From the NCBI RefSeq assembly GCF_900106775.1, contig NZ_FNNQ01000012.1, forward strand, positions 1 to 64,000: 64,000 nt of DNA, written 5' to 3'. The notes under the pieces were generated by a model. It ran no database searches, was not told the DNA's origin, and saw nothing but the letters and a program-made list of their open reading frames with translations. A program made the position numbers and the translations under genes. Of this stretch, positions 45,029 through 55,403 are shown piece by piece (position 1 is the first letter of the stretch; each line of letters starts with the position of its first letter). This DNA is from Marininema mesophilum. GTDB taxonomy: Bacteria > Bacillota > Bacilli > Thermoactinomycetales > DSM-45169.

Positions 45029-45517
45029 ATGACAATCGTGAAGAAGGAACTGACTCAACTTTCTCTTGATATTGAAAGGAAACAGGCGTCAAATAACAGG
45101 CCTCATATGCTTTTGAGTATCCGCCCTCAGCCCTTCAATGATATTAAACGAGAAATTAAGAGATATGAGTATAGGAGAAAATTTGTCAATGAACCTGTAA
45201 ATGCCTTTTTATATGTTAGTTCCCCTATCAAATCATTGTGTGGCTATGTTGAGTTTGGACAGCCGATTGTAGGTTCAGTAGAGAAGATTAGTCGTATAGC
45301 AGAAAATGAAGTACCTGGATGGGGGGAGGGGGTGGTCAGCTATCTGGCAGGACTTGATCAAGGAGTGGCTGTCCCCATTAATTTTTTTAAGGAAATTGAG
45401 CCAATCAGCCTTGAAGAACTTCGAAGAGGTTATTCATGGTTTACGGCGCCACAGTTATACCTGCGATTAAAAAATAAACCTGATTTTTTAACTTTTTTAC
45501 TAAACAAATTAAAATAA
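45029..45517 (+). CDS. ASCH/PUA-like domain protein
   Basis: A 162-residue protein. MLLSIRPQPFNDIKREIKRYEYRRKF followed by AFLYVSSPIKSLCGYVEF matches the ASCH start, where a Lys-x-x-E-x-R-R stretch faces the nucleic-acid cleft. ASCH proteins bind RNA or hydrolyse modified nucleosides. The C-terminal half (FTAPQLYLRLKNKPD) is less typical. The ribosome site is modest (AGGTAGGG). It is isolated; function is unproven. Confidence 0.7.
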   Translation: MTIVKKELTQLSLDIERKQASNNRPHMLLSIRPQPFNDIKREIKRYEYRRKFVNEPVNAFLYVSSPIKSLCGYVEFGQPIVGSVEKISRIAENEVPGWGEGVVSYLAGLDQGVAVPINFFKEIEPISLEELRRGYSWFTAPQLYLRLKNKPDFLTFLLNKLK

Positions 45518-45633
45518 GTAACTTGTAGCATTCCTGTTTGTACTGAATTTGATCTAGACATCGGTCGAATCTACCTTGTGTAAGGGATATATCTTGAAAA
45601 GATATGTTGGTAGATGAAACGAGACTATTGAAC

Positions 45634-46929
45634 TTAAGAAACCTTGTCCTCCTCTATCCGCATCGTCACTGGGATCAGATTTAAGCTCTTTACCAACCAG
45701 GTTCCAATCGCACAAACCGTAAAGAAGGTAACACCTGCTATAACGAAAACGCTTCCTATACCTATTTTAACGGCTAGATATGCTCCTACGAAAGGGGATG
45801 CAAGCATGGCGGAGTTTTGCAAGGCATTCACAGTTGCCACAGTCCTCCCTATCGTGTTAGAAGGTGATTCTGCCTGTAACAAGGTAGCATAGGGAATGGC
45901 TGTAAAGGGACCAAGTAAACCTATTCCAAACCATACTAACCACCACACTAAGAACGGAGCAGTAAACCAGGCTAAGCCCCCTATTCCTATCACAAGTAAT
46001 GCTCCCCCTCCTACCATTCCTGCTATAGTCATCATGTTTAATGGATTGGAAAAGATCTTACTCAGAGGTGAAACGAGAAAAGCGCCGATTACACCTCCAA
46101 GGGCGATTGCAGCAAGTAATACACCATAATCACCTACGCTTAGGTCAAGCTCTTTGGCCCACAAGATAATTAATCTATCGTACATCCAGAGGATATACAT
46201 TGCCATGGTCATCATCGACACAGAAAAGAGTAATACCCGATTGGAGAAAATAAAGTGGATGCCTACAGTCCATTCACTCATCGAAAATCCTTTTTTTCCT
46301 TTTGAAGCGGATTCAGATACTGGCTCTTCTCCCAAAGGCAACCGAAACAGAAAAAGTGATGCTAACAATAGGGCGATTACTTCGGCGATAAATACCATAT
46401 CCGGACTGTATTTAGCGGCGATGAATCCGCCTAATGCTGGAGCAACAATCTTGGAGGTATGGACAGAAAGTTGACTCAAGGTATTTGCTTCTTGCAATTG
46501 ATCCATAGAAACAATAGATTTGATGGCGGATTGTCTAGCAGGGTCAAATATCACATCCAAGACTTCTTTGAGAAAGACAAAAACCAGCAATATTACTATG
46601 TTGGGGGCCAAGATAAATCCGATTATTAATGGAATCCGTAGGAGACAGCAAGCCAGCATTACATGCTTTTTGTTCCATCGATCTACCCAAATGGCCAGCA
46701 AGGGCCCTACTACGATCCACGGTATACCCGTCATAAAAGCAAATGCAGCTTGTGCTTCTGCGCCCAAACCCCATTGGTAAGTAATCAAAGTCCCGATGGC
46801 AATCAAGTCCAGCCAGTTACTTAAGTCTGAGAAAATTTGAGAAGTAAACAAACGACGAAAAGGAAGGTGAGTAAGAGGTTGAAAAGGCCCGTTGCTCATA
46901 CCCGTCTTCATTTTAGTGAGAACATGCAT
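45634..46929 (-). CDS. MFS transporter (MdtG/MacAB-unrelated, macrolide-efflux MFS type)
   Basis: A 431-residue, 12-segment MFS_3-like exporter. FRRLFTSQIFSDLSNWLDLIAIGTLI is the usual start of this group, VDRWNKKHVMLACCLLR is motif A and FDPARQSAIKSIV is characteristic of macrolide-type MFS pumps. AAGGAG lies ten bases before the ATG. A PadR regulator ends 31 bases upstream on the same strand, so the two form an operon and the pump is probably induced by a compound sensed by PadR. Confidence 0.88.
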   Translation of the reverse strand: MHVLTKMKTGMSNGPFQPLTHLPFRRLFTSQIFSDLSNWLDLIAIGTLITYQWGLGAEAQAAFAFMTGIPWIVVGPLLAIWVDRWNKKHVMLACCLLRIPLIIGFILAPNIVILLVFVFLKEVLDVIFDPARQSAIKSIVSMDQLQEANTLSQLSVHTSKIVAPALGGFIAAKYSPDMVFIAEVIALLLASLFLFRLPLGEEPVSESASKGKKGFSMSEWTVGIHFIFSNRVLLFSVSMMTMAMYILWMYDRLIILWAKELDLSVGDYGVLLAAIALGGVIGAFLVSPLSKIFSNPLNMMTIAGMVGGGALLVIGIGGLAWFTAPFLVWWLVWFGIGLLGPFTAIPYATLLQAESPSNTIGRTVATVNALQNSAMLASPFVGAYLAVKIGIGSVFVIAGVTFFTVCAIGTWLVKSLNLIPVTMRIEEDKVS

Positions 46930-46960
46930 ATGCTTTTTTCTCCTTGTGAATAGATAATTA

Positions 46961-47566
46961 TTAATCCTCTAAGCTTCTCTTTTTTCTCTCCTCAGACTTT
47001 ATAAATAACCCTTGTGGATCCTGCCTTGGGGATGAAGGTGCCTGATATAGTTGTGCAATCATCCGATCACACCATGTTAGATCCAAACGAAGACGTTCTT
47101 TTATGTAATCCATACCCATCCCTCCGATCTCACCAATAGCGGATACACCGTTGTGAGACCAATTGTCGAAATGTTTCAACATATCTTTCGTCTCTCTCCG
47201 TCTTAGCTCCACATGTTCTATGAGAGTCGTTCGGTCACCAGGCAGAGTTGAATCCCAGAAACTTAGTTTCATTTTCAATTCATCCCGTATTTCTGCTGAA
47301 GCAGGTGGTTGGATCAACCAGTTAGAAAGCTCCAACCATCCTTCTTTTGTCAACTCGTAGGTTTTTACTTTTCTCCCCTCTTCCTCTACTGTCAAGGTCT
47401 GTATCAATCCTTCAACCTCAAGCTTCTTCAGTTTCGGATAAATACTTCCGTAACTAAGACGTCCCCACCCTTGCTCCCTTCCTCTTTGCTCTACTTCCGA
47501 CTTAATACCATAACCTGAGTTCGGCGTCCAACTGAGGACTCCGAGTATAATATGCTCCACCGACAC
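46961..47566 (-). CDS. PadR-family transcriptional regulator
   Basis: A 201-residue winged-helix repressor. The N-terminal domain has ILGVLSWTPNSGYGIKSEV and SYGSIYPKLKKLEVEGLI, the PadR recognition region; the C-terminal part is helical and dimerising (Vir_C type). Start is GTG with AAAGGA upstream. Its own promoter carries a palindrome, which suggests autorepression together with the cotranscribed exporter gene. Confidence 0.92.
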   Translation of the reverse strand: MSVEHIILGVLSWTPNSGYGIKSEVEQRGREQGWGRLSYGSIYPKLKKLEVEGLIQTLTVEEEGRKVKTYELTKEGWLELSNWLIQPPASAEIRDELKMKLSFWDSTLPGDRTTLIEHVELRRRETKDMLKHFDNWSHNGVSAIGEIGGMGMDYIKERLRLDLTWCDRMIAQLYQAPSSPRQDPQGLFIKSEERKKRSLED

Positions 47567-47584
47567 GTTACATCTATCCTTTCG

Positions 47585-47628
47585 ATATATTGTAACGATA
47601 TATTATCTGAGATTCATTATTCTGTCAA
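47585..47628 (-). promoter_or_regulatory. Promoter and operator-like palindrome of the padR-MFS operon
   Basis: On the minus strand TTGACA (47623-47628), a 17-base spacer and TAATAT (47600-47605) form a near-ideal sigma-A promoter. ATATAT-N7-ATATAT (47585-47603) overlaps the -10 side and is a likely PadR target. Confidence 0.7.
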
Positions 47629-47659
47629 CTAACATCTTCGCTATAGTACAGGCACAACT

Positions 47660-47710
47660 AAACAATGGTATGTTCCTGTCAAAGTAGATAGGGAAGAGCG
47701 GTCTGATACT
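47660..47710 (+). pseudogene. Relic of a second yyaL (DUF255) gene
   Basis: A 51-base stretch reads KQWYVPVKVDREERSDT, matching NKWYVPIKVDREERPDV inside the yyaL gene that begins 125 bases downstream; the DNA is about 80 percent identical. No matching flanks remain, so it is a fragment of a decayed paralogue. Confidence 0.7.
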
Positions 47711-47834
47711 GTAAGGCTTCATGAGGGAGTTAATACAGACCCAAAATGTGAGAACAAAAAGCTGATCTATAAATTTCTAGCCTTTGGCTAGACTATGTTA
47801 AGATATACCAAACCATCTAAAGGGGGGTGATCCA

Positions 47835-49924
<2,090 letters not shown>

Positions 49925-50008
49925 AATGCAGTAGTTTAGGTTAGTATTACGAACCCTTTTCTCCTATCCTTCATAGATTAATAGAAACGAAGGAGAGGGG
50001 GTGGGTTG

Positions 50009-50335
50009 ATGACCTGTCCTCATAAGAGGTGTCATTGCAAAAGGTGCCATTGCAAAAGATGTCATAGAAAGAAAAGGGTAAAGCCAAAATGTTCTAGTAT
50101 AATCAAATTACTCCAAAATCTTTCACCAGGTGTGTTTGTGACGTTGTTTGTAAAAGGAATAGAGCACCCTATAAGAGGCACTTTCCAAGGGTTTGATCCC
50201 TTTGGGAATATATTGATTGAAGTAGGCATTCATTTGAAGAGAATTGATCCTTGTCATGTGGTTGGCGTTATAGTCGACCCTAAGCCTTCAAAGCGATGTC
50301 CATTTCCAGGTTGCCAGTGTAGAAATTCAGTATAA
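50009..50335 (+). CDS. Cysteine/histidine-rich small protein, probable spore-coat type
   Basis: A 108-residue protein. The N-terminus has tandem metal-binding-like repeats (KRCHCKRCHCKRCHRKKR) and the C-terminus a further cysteine cluster (RCPFPGCQCR). Between them lies a compact domain, SPGVFVTLFVKGIEHPIRGTF, reminiscent of small Sm-like or DUF2642-type barrels found in coat proteins. GGAGAGGGGG selects the ATG at 50009. The Cys-rich ends suggest cross-linking in the spore coat; this is inference. Confidence 0.65.
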   Translation: MTCPHKRCHCKRCHCKRCHRKKRVKPKCSSIIKLLQNLSPGVFVTLFVKGIEHPIRGTFQGFDPFGNILIEVGIHLKRIDPCHVVGVIVDPKPSKRCPFPGCQCRNSV

Positions 50336-50488
50336 TTCGTTTCAAGTTTATGGAATAGGTCTCATAGGAGATGGAGGCGATTCCCTATCAAATTGTTAAA
50401 ACAGGCGATTGAAAGGGGGTACTCGTCCCTTCCGAGAAGGATTCCTCTTACGTATTCTGTACGGAAAACTCGTTAGGAGGAATTGTCT

Positions 50489-50674
50489 ATGAGCGGGAAC
50501 TGTGGCTGTGGATCTGGAAGTAGTTGTGGATTTGGTGGATTTGGTCTTAGGCGTCTATTGATCTTTCTGTTAATCATTGCAACGATCTTTGTCTTGTTTG
50601 GTGACAGTGGTTACGGCGGCTATGGTGGTGGCAAGGGCTACGGTGGTGGTTGTGGCTGGGGCTGTGGTTGGTAG
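50489..50674 (+). CDS. Glycine-rich single-span small protein (YjcZ-like)
   Basis: A 61-residue protein: a Gly/Cys-rich start (CGCGSGSSCGFGGFG), one transmembrane helix (LLIFLLIIATIFVLFG) and a Gly/Tyr tail (GYGGYGGGKGYGGG). It resembles sporulation-associated YjcZ-type miniproteins. AGGAGG eight bases upstream selects the ATG at 50489. A terminator follows. Confidence 0.7.
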   Translation: MSGNCGCGSGSSCGFGGFGLRRLLIFLLIIATIFVLFGDSGYGGYGGGKGYGGGCGWGCGW

Positions 50675-50686
50675 ACCAATGTGAGC

Positions 50687-50717
50687 AGGGCCTCTCCTTT
50701 ATGGAAGGCCCTTTTTT
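50687..50717 (+). terminator. Terminator after the glycine-rich gene
   Basis: GGGCCT and AGGCCC pair and are followed by six T. Confidence 0.8.
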
Positions 50718-50809
50718 GTTGGTAATAAAACCGTTGCCCTCCTTGTTTGGAAAGAGTACACTGAGAATGATCTACATACGAAGATATAAAAATGTAGGAG
50801 GGGATACTC

Positions 50810-52315
50810 TTGCAGGATAAATTGAAAGAATTGAAGAGTTATTTATCGGAAGTTTATGACTTAAATAATATTAGTGCGCTGTTAAACTGGGATCAAAATA
50901 CCTTCATGCCAAAGGGAGGCGCTACTGCGCGTGGTAGGCAACTCGGGTTGATGGAGAAGATTGCCCATGAAAAGAAGACGGATCGAGAGATCGGCCGTCT
51001 CTTAGATGAGTTAGCTTCCTATGAAAAAAGCTTGCCTGTGGACTCTCAGGATGCAGCAGTGATTCGTGTCGCTCGTCGTCAGTATGAAAAAGCAGTTCAA
51101 GTGCCTGCCTCTTTTATGGCAGAGATGGTGAGTCACTTGACGGATACCTATCAAGTTTGGGTAGAAGCACGATCAGCCAATGATTTTACTAAAGTACAAA
51201 GCTACTTAGAGAAGACGTTGGATTATAGCCGTCAATATGCGGAGTATTTTCCCCATGAGCATATTGCTGATCCACTGATCGATGATTCAGATGAAGGGAT
51301 GACAGTGGAGGTATTACGTCCGTTGTTTTCTGATTTACGGAAACAACTAGTTCCCCTAGTAAAAGCGATTGCAGAACAAGATCCAGTGGATGATTCTTGC
51401 CTAAAGAAGCATTTTCCCGAGCAGGAGCAGTGGAAGTTTGGTCTAGATGTGATTAGACAACTAGGGTACGACTTTGATCGGGGACGGCTGGATAAGACAC
51501 ATCATCCCTTTATGACCAAGTTCTCTTTGGGGGATGTCCGGATTACTACTCGGGTAAAGGAAAACAACATGACGGAAGCGTTGTTTTCTAGCATCCATGA
51601 AACAGGGCACGCTCTTTATGAGCAAGGAATTTCGATGAACTTTGAGGGAACGCCCCTTGCACAAGGAGCCTCATCAGGCGTTCATGAAAGCCAGTCCCGT
51701 CTCTGGGAGAATATCGTGGGACGTAGCTATGGATTTTGGAAACATTTTTATCCCAAATTGCAAGCCACCTTCCCAGAACAATTTCGCAGGGTATCGTTAG
51801 ACACTTTCTACCGGGCGATCAATAAAGTAGAACCTTCCTTGATCCGTACCGATGCGGATGAGTTGACATATAACCTGCATGTTATGATTCGATTTGACTT
51901 GGAATTGGATTTACTAGAAGGAAGATTAGCTGTAAAGGATCTACCTGAAGCTTGGCGGGAACGTTATAAGAGTGATATAGGTGTATTTGATCCTAAAGAT
52001 GCAGATGGTGTTCTTCAGGATGTACATTGGTACTTTGGGAATATCGGCGGTGCCTTCCAAGGATACACCCTGGGCAATATTCTCTCAGCCCAGTTCTATG
52101 ATGCAGCACTCCGAGCTAAACCGAACATTCCGAACCAGATTCAGGATGGGGAGTTTGGTGTCTTACATGGATGGCTTAAGGAGAATCTGTACCAATATGG
52201 ATCTCAATATACTGCGGCGGATATCGTCAAACGGGCGACGGGATCAGACCTTACAGTGAAGCCGTATCTGGCATATTTGCAAGAGAAATTCGGGAAGTTA
52301 TATAGCCTGAAATAA
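50810..52315 (+). CDS. M32-family metallocarboxypeptidase (YpwA / thermostable carboxypeptidase 1)
   Basis: A 501-residue zinc carboxypeptidase. The HExxH site is HETGHALYEQG (about residue 263) and the M32 landmarks RIRTDADELTY-like (SLIRTDADELTYNLH) and DVHWYFGNIGGAFQGYTLGN are present; the third ligand is the Glu in HESQSRLWEN. It trims C-terminal residues in the cytosol and has no signal peptide. Start is TTG with AGGAGGGG upstream. It is monocistronic with a terminator. Confidence 0.93.
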   Translation: MQDKLKELKSYLSEVYDLNNISALLNWDQNTFMPKGGATARGRQLGLMEKIAHEKKTDREIGRLLDELASYEKSLPVDSQDAAVIRVARRQYEKAVQVPASFMAEMVSHLTDTYQVWVEARSANDFTKVQSYLEKTLDYSRQYAEYFPHEHIADPLIDDSDEGMTVEVLRPLFSDLRKQLVPLVKAIAEQDPVDDSCLKKHFPEQEQWKFGLDVIRQLGYDFDRGRLDKTHHPFMTKFSLGDVRITTRVKENNMTEALFSSIHETGHALYEQGISMNFEGTPLAQGASSGVHESQSRLWENIVGRSYGFWKHFYPKLQATFPEQFRRVSLDTFYRAINKVEPSLIRTDADELTYNLHVMIRFDLELDLLEGRLAVKDLPEAWRERYKSDIGVFDPKDADGVLQDVHWYFGNIGGAFQGYTLGNILSAQFYDAALRAKPNIPNQIQDGEFGVLHGWLKENLYQYGSQYTAADIVKRATGSDLTVKPYLAYLQEKFGKLYSLK

Positions 52316-52330
52316 TCATGAAGATAAGCG

Positions 52331-52357
52331 AGGTGGAGCAAAAGCTCCGCCTTTTTA
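52331..52357 (+). terminator. Terminator after the M32 carboxypeptidase gene
   Basis: AGGTGGAGC and GCTCCGCCT (one G-T pair) with an AAAA loop are followed by a T run. Confidence 0.85.
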
Positions 52358-52467
52358 TTTGGGGGGTATAGGTACCTTGTGTGGATTACGAAGTGGGAAA
52401 AGGATATGGTTAGGAGTCGTCGAAATTTGTTCAGGAAATGAAAGCGATATCATAAGGGGTGTTTTTG

Positions 52468-53211
52468 ATGGCACAAGAATATACGGTTATGAAGGATGCA
52501 GAGCCATTCTACCTCCCAGGAAATGAAATGGGGGTTTTGGTACAGCACGGGTTTACTGGAACGACCCAGAGCGTGCGGGGATTAGGTCAGTTCTTGGCAG
52601 ATCAAGGTTTCACCGTATGCGGACCACGTCTAAAAGGACATGGTACCCATTATGAAGATATGGAAGGGACCACCTATCAGGATTGGATTGAATCAACGGA
52701 AGAGGGATATCGAAAGCTACAAGAGACTTGTTCTCATATCGTTGTTGTAGGCCTTTCCATGGGTGGTACGCTAGCTCTTCACCTGGCTAGTCGCTATCCC
52801 GAGATTAAGGGGGTTGTTCTAGTCAATCCAGCAATCGAGATGTCTCACCTAGCTGAGGTTGCTCAAATGGAGGAGCCTCGTTTCTTTGATGCGATTGGTT
52901 CCGATATTAAAGCGGAGGGTGTTCGTGAGTTAGCCTATGAAAAAGTTCCCCTACGCTCTTTTAAAGAGATTATTCATTTAACGGATGAGACGCGAAAGGT
53001 AGTATCTGCAATCGGTTGTCCTACCCTACTATTTAAGTCCCTCGAAGATCATTTAGTCCCTCCGATGAATGCCCAGTGGATCTATGAAAACATCGCTTCG
53101 TCCGATAAGACGTTAATCGAATTAGAAAACTCTTACCATGTAGCTACCTTGGATAATGATAAGGAATTGGTTATGGCAGAGACAGCAGGTTTTATTAGCC
53201 GATTGTTGTAG
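52468..53211 (+). CDS. Carboxylesterase, Est30-like
   Basis: A 247-residue alpha/beta hydrolase, the same length as Geobacillus Est30. The nucleophile is S97 in GLSMGG, the acid is Asp in SLEDHLVPP and the histidine is in NSYHVATLD. VLVQHGFTGTTQSVRGLG forms the oxyanion region. These enzymes hydrolyse short-chain esters. AAGGGG selects the ATG at 52468 over a GTG three codons earlier. Confidence 0.9.
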   Translation: MAQEYTVMKDAEPFYLPGNEMGVLVQHGFTGTTQSVRGLGQFLADQGFTVCGPRLKGHGTHYEDMEGTTYQDWIESTEEGYRKLQETCSHIVVVGLSMGGTLALHLASRYPEIKGVVLVNPAIEMSHLAEVAQMEEPRFFDAIGSDIKAEGVRELAYEKVPLRSFKEIIHLTDETRKVVSAIGCPTLLFKSLEDHLVPPMNAQWIYENIASSDKTLIELENSYHVATLDNDKELVMAETAGFISRLL

Positions 53212-53358
53212 TAGAATCTTCTAAATTTACCCGATACCGATGCCCCTGGGGAGTGGTTCTCCTCAGAGGCATTTTCTCTTGGAATTCTGGTCATAGGCAA
53301 TGTACAATAAAATTTAACCTCCATCGAGGCGAATATGTTGAAGAGAGGGAACAGTAAT

Positions 53359-53808
53359 ATGCCAAAGCATGAATTTCGCCTAACAGCCGATTGGTTTGGA
53401 GGAAGAGGCGGTGAAGGCAGGATCGCTACGGGTAATTTAGTGACGAAAGTATCGATTCCAGAGGATATGAAGGGACCGGGGATCGGTACCAATCCAGATG
53501 AGATGATGATTGGGGCAGCAGCCACTTGTTACATCATTACGTTAGCAGCGATGCTGGAGAGAAAGAAAATCCCTGTAAGGGATCTTACACTTGAGACCGT
53601 TGGTATAGTGAATGTGGAGATAACCGGCCAGAAGTTTGAGAGCATCACTCACCGACCAAAAGTGGTTCTTCATCATGATGTTACAGTGAATCAAATGGAA
53701 GAGGCGAGGAAGGCGACCGAGGTTGCGGAGAAACGGTGTATGATCTCCAATGCGATTCGAGGAAATGTGGCATTAGCTGTAGAGGCTACGGTAATCCAAG
53801 AAAAGTAA
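53359..53808 (+). CDS. OsmC-family (SACOL1771-type) peroxiredoxin-like protein
   Basis: A 149-residue protein with the two OsmC cysteines: one in GAAATCYIITLAAMLERKK and one in AEKRCMISNAIRGN. OsmC/Ohr proteins reduce organic hydroperoxides with a thiol partner. GAGGGAA upstream favours the ATG at 53359; a start eight codons earlier is possible. It lies convergent to yhzD. Confidence 0.88.
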   Translation: MPKHEFRLTADWFGGRGGEGRIATGNLVTKVSIPEDMKGPGIGTNPDEMMIGAAATCYIITLAAMLERKKIPVRDLTLETVGIVNVEITGQKFESITHRPKVVLHHDVTVNQMEEARKATEVAEKRCMISNAIRGNVALAVEATVIQEK

Positions 53809-53815
53809 AGACCCT

Positions 53816-53852
53816 CAAAAAAAGACCCTGATTCGTTATTAAACGAGGGTCT
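53816..53852 (-). terminator. Terminator downstream of yhzD
   Basis: On the minus strand AGACCCT pairs with AGGGTCT and is followed by seven T. Confidence 0.8.
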
Positions 53853-53860
53853 GTTGAGGA

Positions 53861-54070
53861 TCAGGCTTTTTCCTTCGCGCTCTTACCTTTGTGGCTAAGA
53901 AAATCGATGAGGCGCCCAGAGTTGTGTATGATTCTAAAAGGGGATCCGGTGGCTTCTTTCTCTTGTAGAATGGCTTGCCCTTTTTCTTTTGCCTGCGTGT
54001 CATTTTGGGCTTCAATGCTTTGATCAATAAGTTTGTTTCCTTCATTGTCGAAGGCGGTGATATGGTACAT
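53861..54070 (-). CDS. yhzD: YhzD family protein
   Basis: A 69-residue protein matching Bacillus YhzD in size and layout: MYHITAFDNEGNKLIDQS at the N-terminus, AKEKGQAILQEKEATG in the middle and HNSGRLIDFLSHKGK near the end. Function is unknown. GGAGG upstream selects the ATG at 54070; an overlapping longer frame in another phase is a shadow. Confidence 0.78.
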   Translation of the reverse strand: MYHITAFDNEGNKLIDQSIEAQNDTQAKEKGQAILQEKEATGSPFRIIHNSGRLIDFLSHKGKSAKEKA

Positions 54071-54365
54071 TAAGAGGCCTCCTTGAGGTAGTTTCTGGTT
54101 CAATCATGAGCTATGAATCGTAGAAAAGAGTTCTAATTGTTCTTTCATAATACCAAAAACTTAAAGGTCATGCGAGCAGGTGTTCATTGAAATGATTTCG
54201 TTTCATCATAAAGAAAAGGCCCACTCTCCATTTACAGGAAAGTAGACCGAGATGCTGGATACGGTAAGGGGGTTACCGTTGACTCCAATCTAACGTTTTT
54301 ATACGAATAGTAGATTAATAGAGTGTAAATGTTTTATTGATCTTTACGGGTAAGGAGGTTGTACG

Positions 54366-54671
54366 ATGGGTATAGAAATTACACCTACAGCGTTGCATTG
54401 GTTTCAAAGGGAGTTGTCACTTGGCGAAGGAGATGCTTTACGTTTTGATGTGCGTTATGATGATTCGCTTTCAATAGGTAGAAACCCTAATGGATTTTCA
54501 TTGCGGTTAACGGTAGAGAAGCCTCGTCATCCGGGACTTCAAACGGTAGAGGAGGGAATTACCTTTTTTATTGAGGAAGATGAGCTATGGTTCCTAGATG
54601 GTAACGATTTGCGAGTCGATTATGATGAACAAGAGGACGAACTTCTTTATGAGGTTCGTGACCCTGAGTAA
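54366..54671 (+). CDS. yneR: HesB/YneR-type iron-sulfur-biosynthesis-like protein lacking cysteines
   Basis: A 101-residue protein of the HesB-like fold: ITPTALHWFQRELSLGEGDALRFDVRY at the start and ITFFIEEDELWFLDGNDLRVDY near the end match Bacillus YneR. The cluster-binding cysteines of IscA proteins are absent, which is normal for YneR; function is unknown. AAGGAGG precedes the ATG. Acidic C-terminus (EQEDELLYEVRDPE). Confidence 0.83.
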   Translation: MGIEITPTALHWFQRELSLGEGDALRFDVRYDDSLSIGRNPNGFSLRLTVEKPRHPGLQTVEEGITFFIEEDELWFLDGNDLRVDYDEQEDELLYEVRDPE

Positions 54672-54763
54672 ATGATAAGAGGCCTATTCTGGAGTATATC
54701 ATAAGCATTTGAGCTGAAAGAGGGTATTGTCATGGCTGTGATCATTAAAAATAAGGGTTATGA

Positions 54764-54913
54764 TTATGGTCGAATTCGGACGATGCCAACATCAGAAGCA
54801 TTGATTGCAAAGGAATTGCCGCCTTGATTGATTGAGGCTTTGGCAGACTGATTATTAATCACGATGTTTCTACCCCTTCGAACGGAGTTTCGTTTAAGTG
54901 ACTGACGTTTCAA
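54764..54913 (-). CDS. Small basic protein, paralogue 2 of a tandem pair
   Basis: A 49-residue protein starting at TTG with GGGGGAG seven bases upstream. The N-terminus is basic (KRQSLKRNSVRRGRN); the rest reads NQSAKASINQGGNSFAINAS. It shares the pattern N-Q-S-A-x-A...Q-G...A-x-N-A with the gene 48 bases upstream, so the two are tandem duplicates. The family is not recognised; a spore-associated or nucleic-acid-binding role is possible from composition only. Confidence 0.6.
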   Translation of the reverse strand: MKRQSLKRNSVRRGRNIVINNQSAKASINQGGNSFAINASDVGIVRIRP

Positions 54914-54961
54914 TGTAGTTCTCCCCCTTTCAAAATTTGGGTGAAATACTGTTACCAGTGG

Positions 54962-55129
54962 TTACTTTTTCTGTTTCTTTTTATTTTTAAATATTTGTAC
55001 ATTAAGAGCATTGCTGGCTAGTACATTTCCTTGTTCTGCTTTTGCAGTAGCGGATTGATTAATTTTGATGATCAAGTAGAGGTTCTTTCCGATTCGATGT
55101 CGATATGTTTTTATCCGGGCTCGATTCAT
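54962..55129 (-). CDS. Small basic protein, paralogue 1 of a tandem pair
   Basis: A 55-residue protein with a strong GAGGAGGG site seven bases before its ATG. Basic ends (NRARIKTYRHRIGKN and KNKKKQKK) flank a core, INQSATAKAEQGNVLASNAL, that matches the downstream paralogue. The sequence before the ribosome site repeats GGATAGTACAA twice. It has no signal peptide. Not recognised; probably cotranscribed with the second copy. Confidence 0.65.
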   Translation of the reverse strand: MNRARIKTYRHRIGKNLYLIIKINQSATAKAEQGNVLASNALNVQIFKNKKKQKK

Positions 55130-55403
55130 TGTACTATCCCTCCTCGTTGTACTATCCCCCTTTTTCCCCTACATCCTATGTATAGGGGGTTTTTGTCGTA
55201 TCGGCGGACATCATGGCTACTAGAAAGGATTGAGGGGCCCGTATTTTTGGCTAGACTAAATGAAATCTTATTGTTTGATGATGGCATGAAGATTTAGCTG
55301 AAAATCGAAGAACAAGGTTAGTTCTTGAGAATCGTGCTAAAAACGATTATTATATATGTGAGGCTGTTTTAATGTTCGTATTTAGGGGTGTAGGAGGGGT
55401 ACT

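Larger units (their letters stand above)
54672..55403. other. Region holding two small minus-strand genes and the purine-permease promoter
   Basis: Besides the small genes entered separately, CCCCTA (55166-55171) and TAGGGG (55183-55188) form a hairpin with a plus-strand T run. The permease promoter reads TTGAGA (55325-55330), 17 bases, TATTAT (55348-55353). AATGTTCGTATT at 55371-55382 resembles a PurR box half-site. I found no purine riboswitch. Confidence 0.5.

Noticed and set aside
53839..54045. 68-residue Lys/Arg-rich frame overlapping yhzD
   Set aside because: It is a shadow; the other phase matches YhzD and has the ribosome site.
54732..54827. 31-residue plus-strand frame with a weak ribosome site
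   Set aside because: It is antisense to the better-supported small minus-strand gene at 54764-54913.
55031..55297. 88-residue plus-strand frame
   Set aside because: It is antisense to the small gene at 54962-55129, crosses a hairpin and has no ribosome site.
55290..55403. Purine riboswitch before the purine permease
   Set aside because: The conserved loop sequences of the guanine/adenine aptamer are not present.
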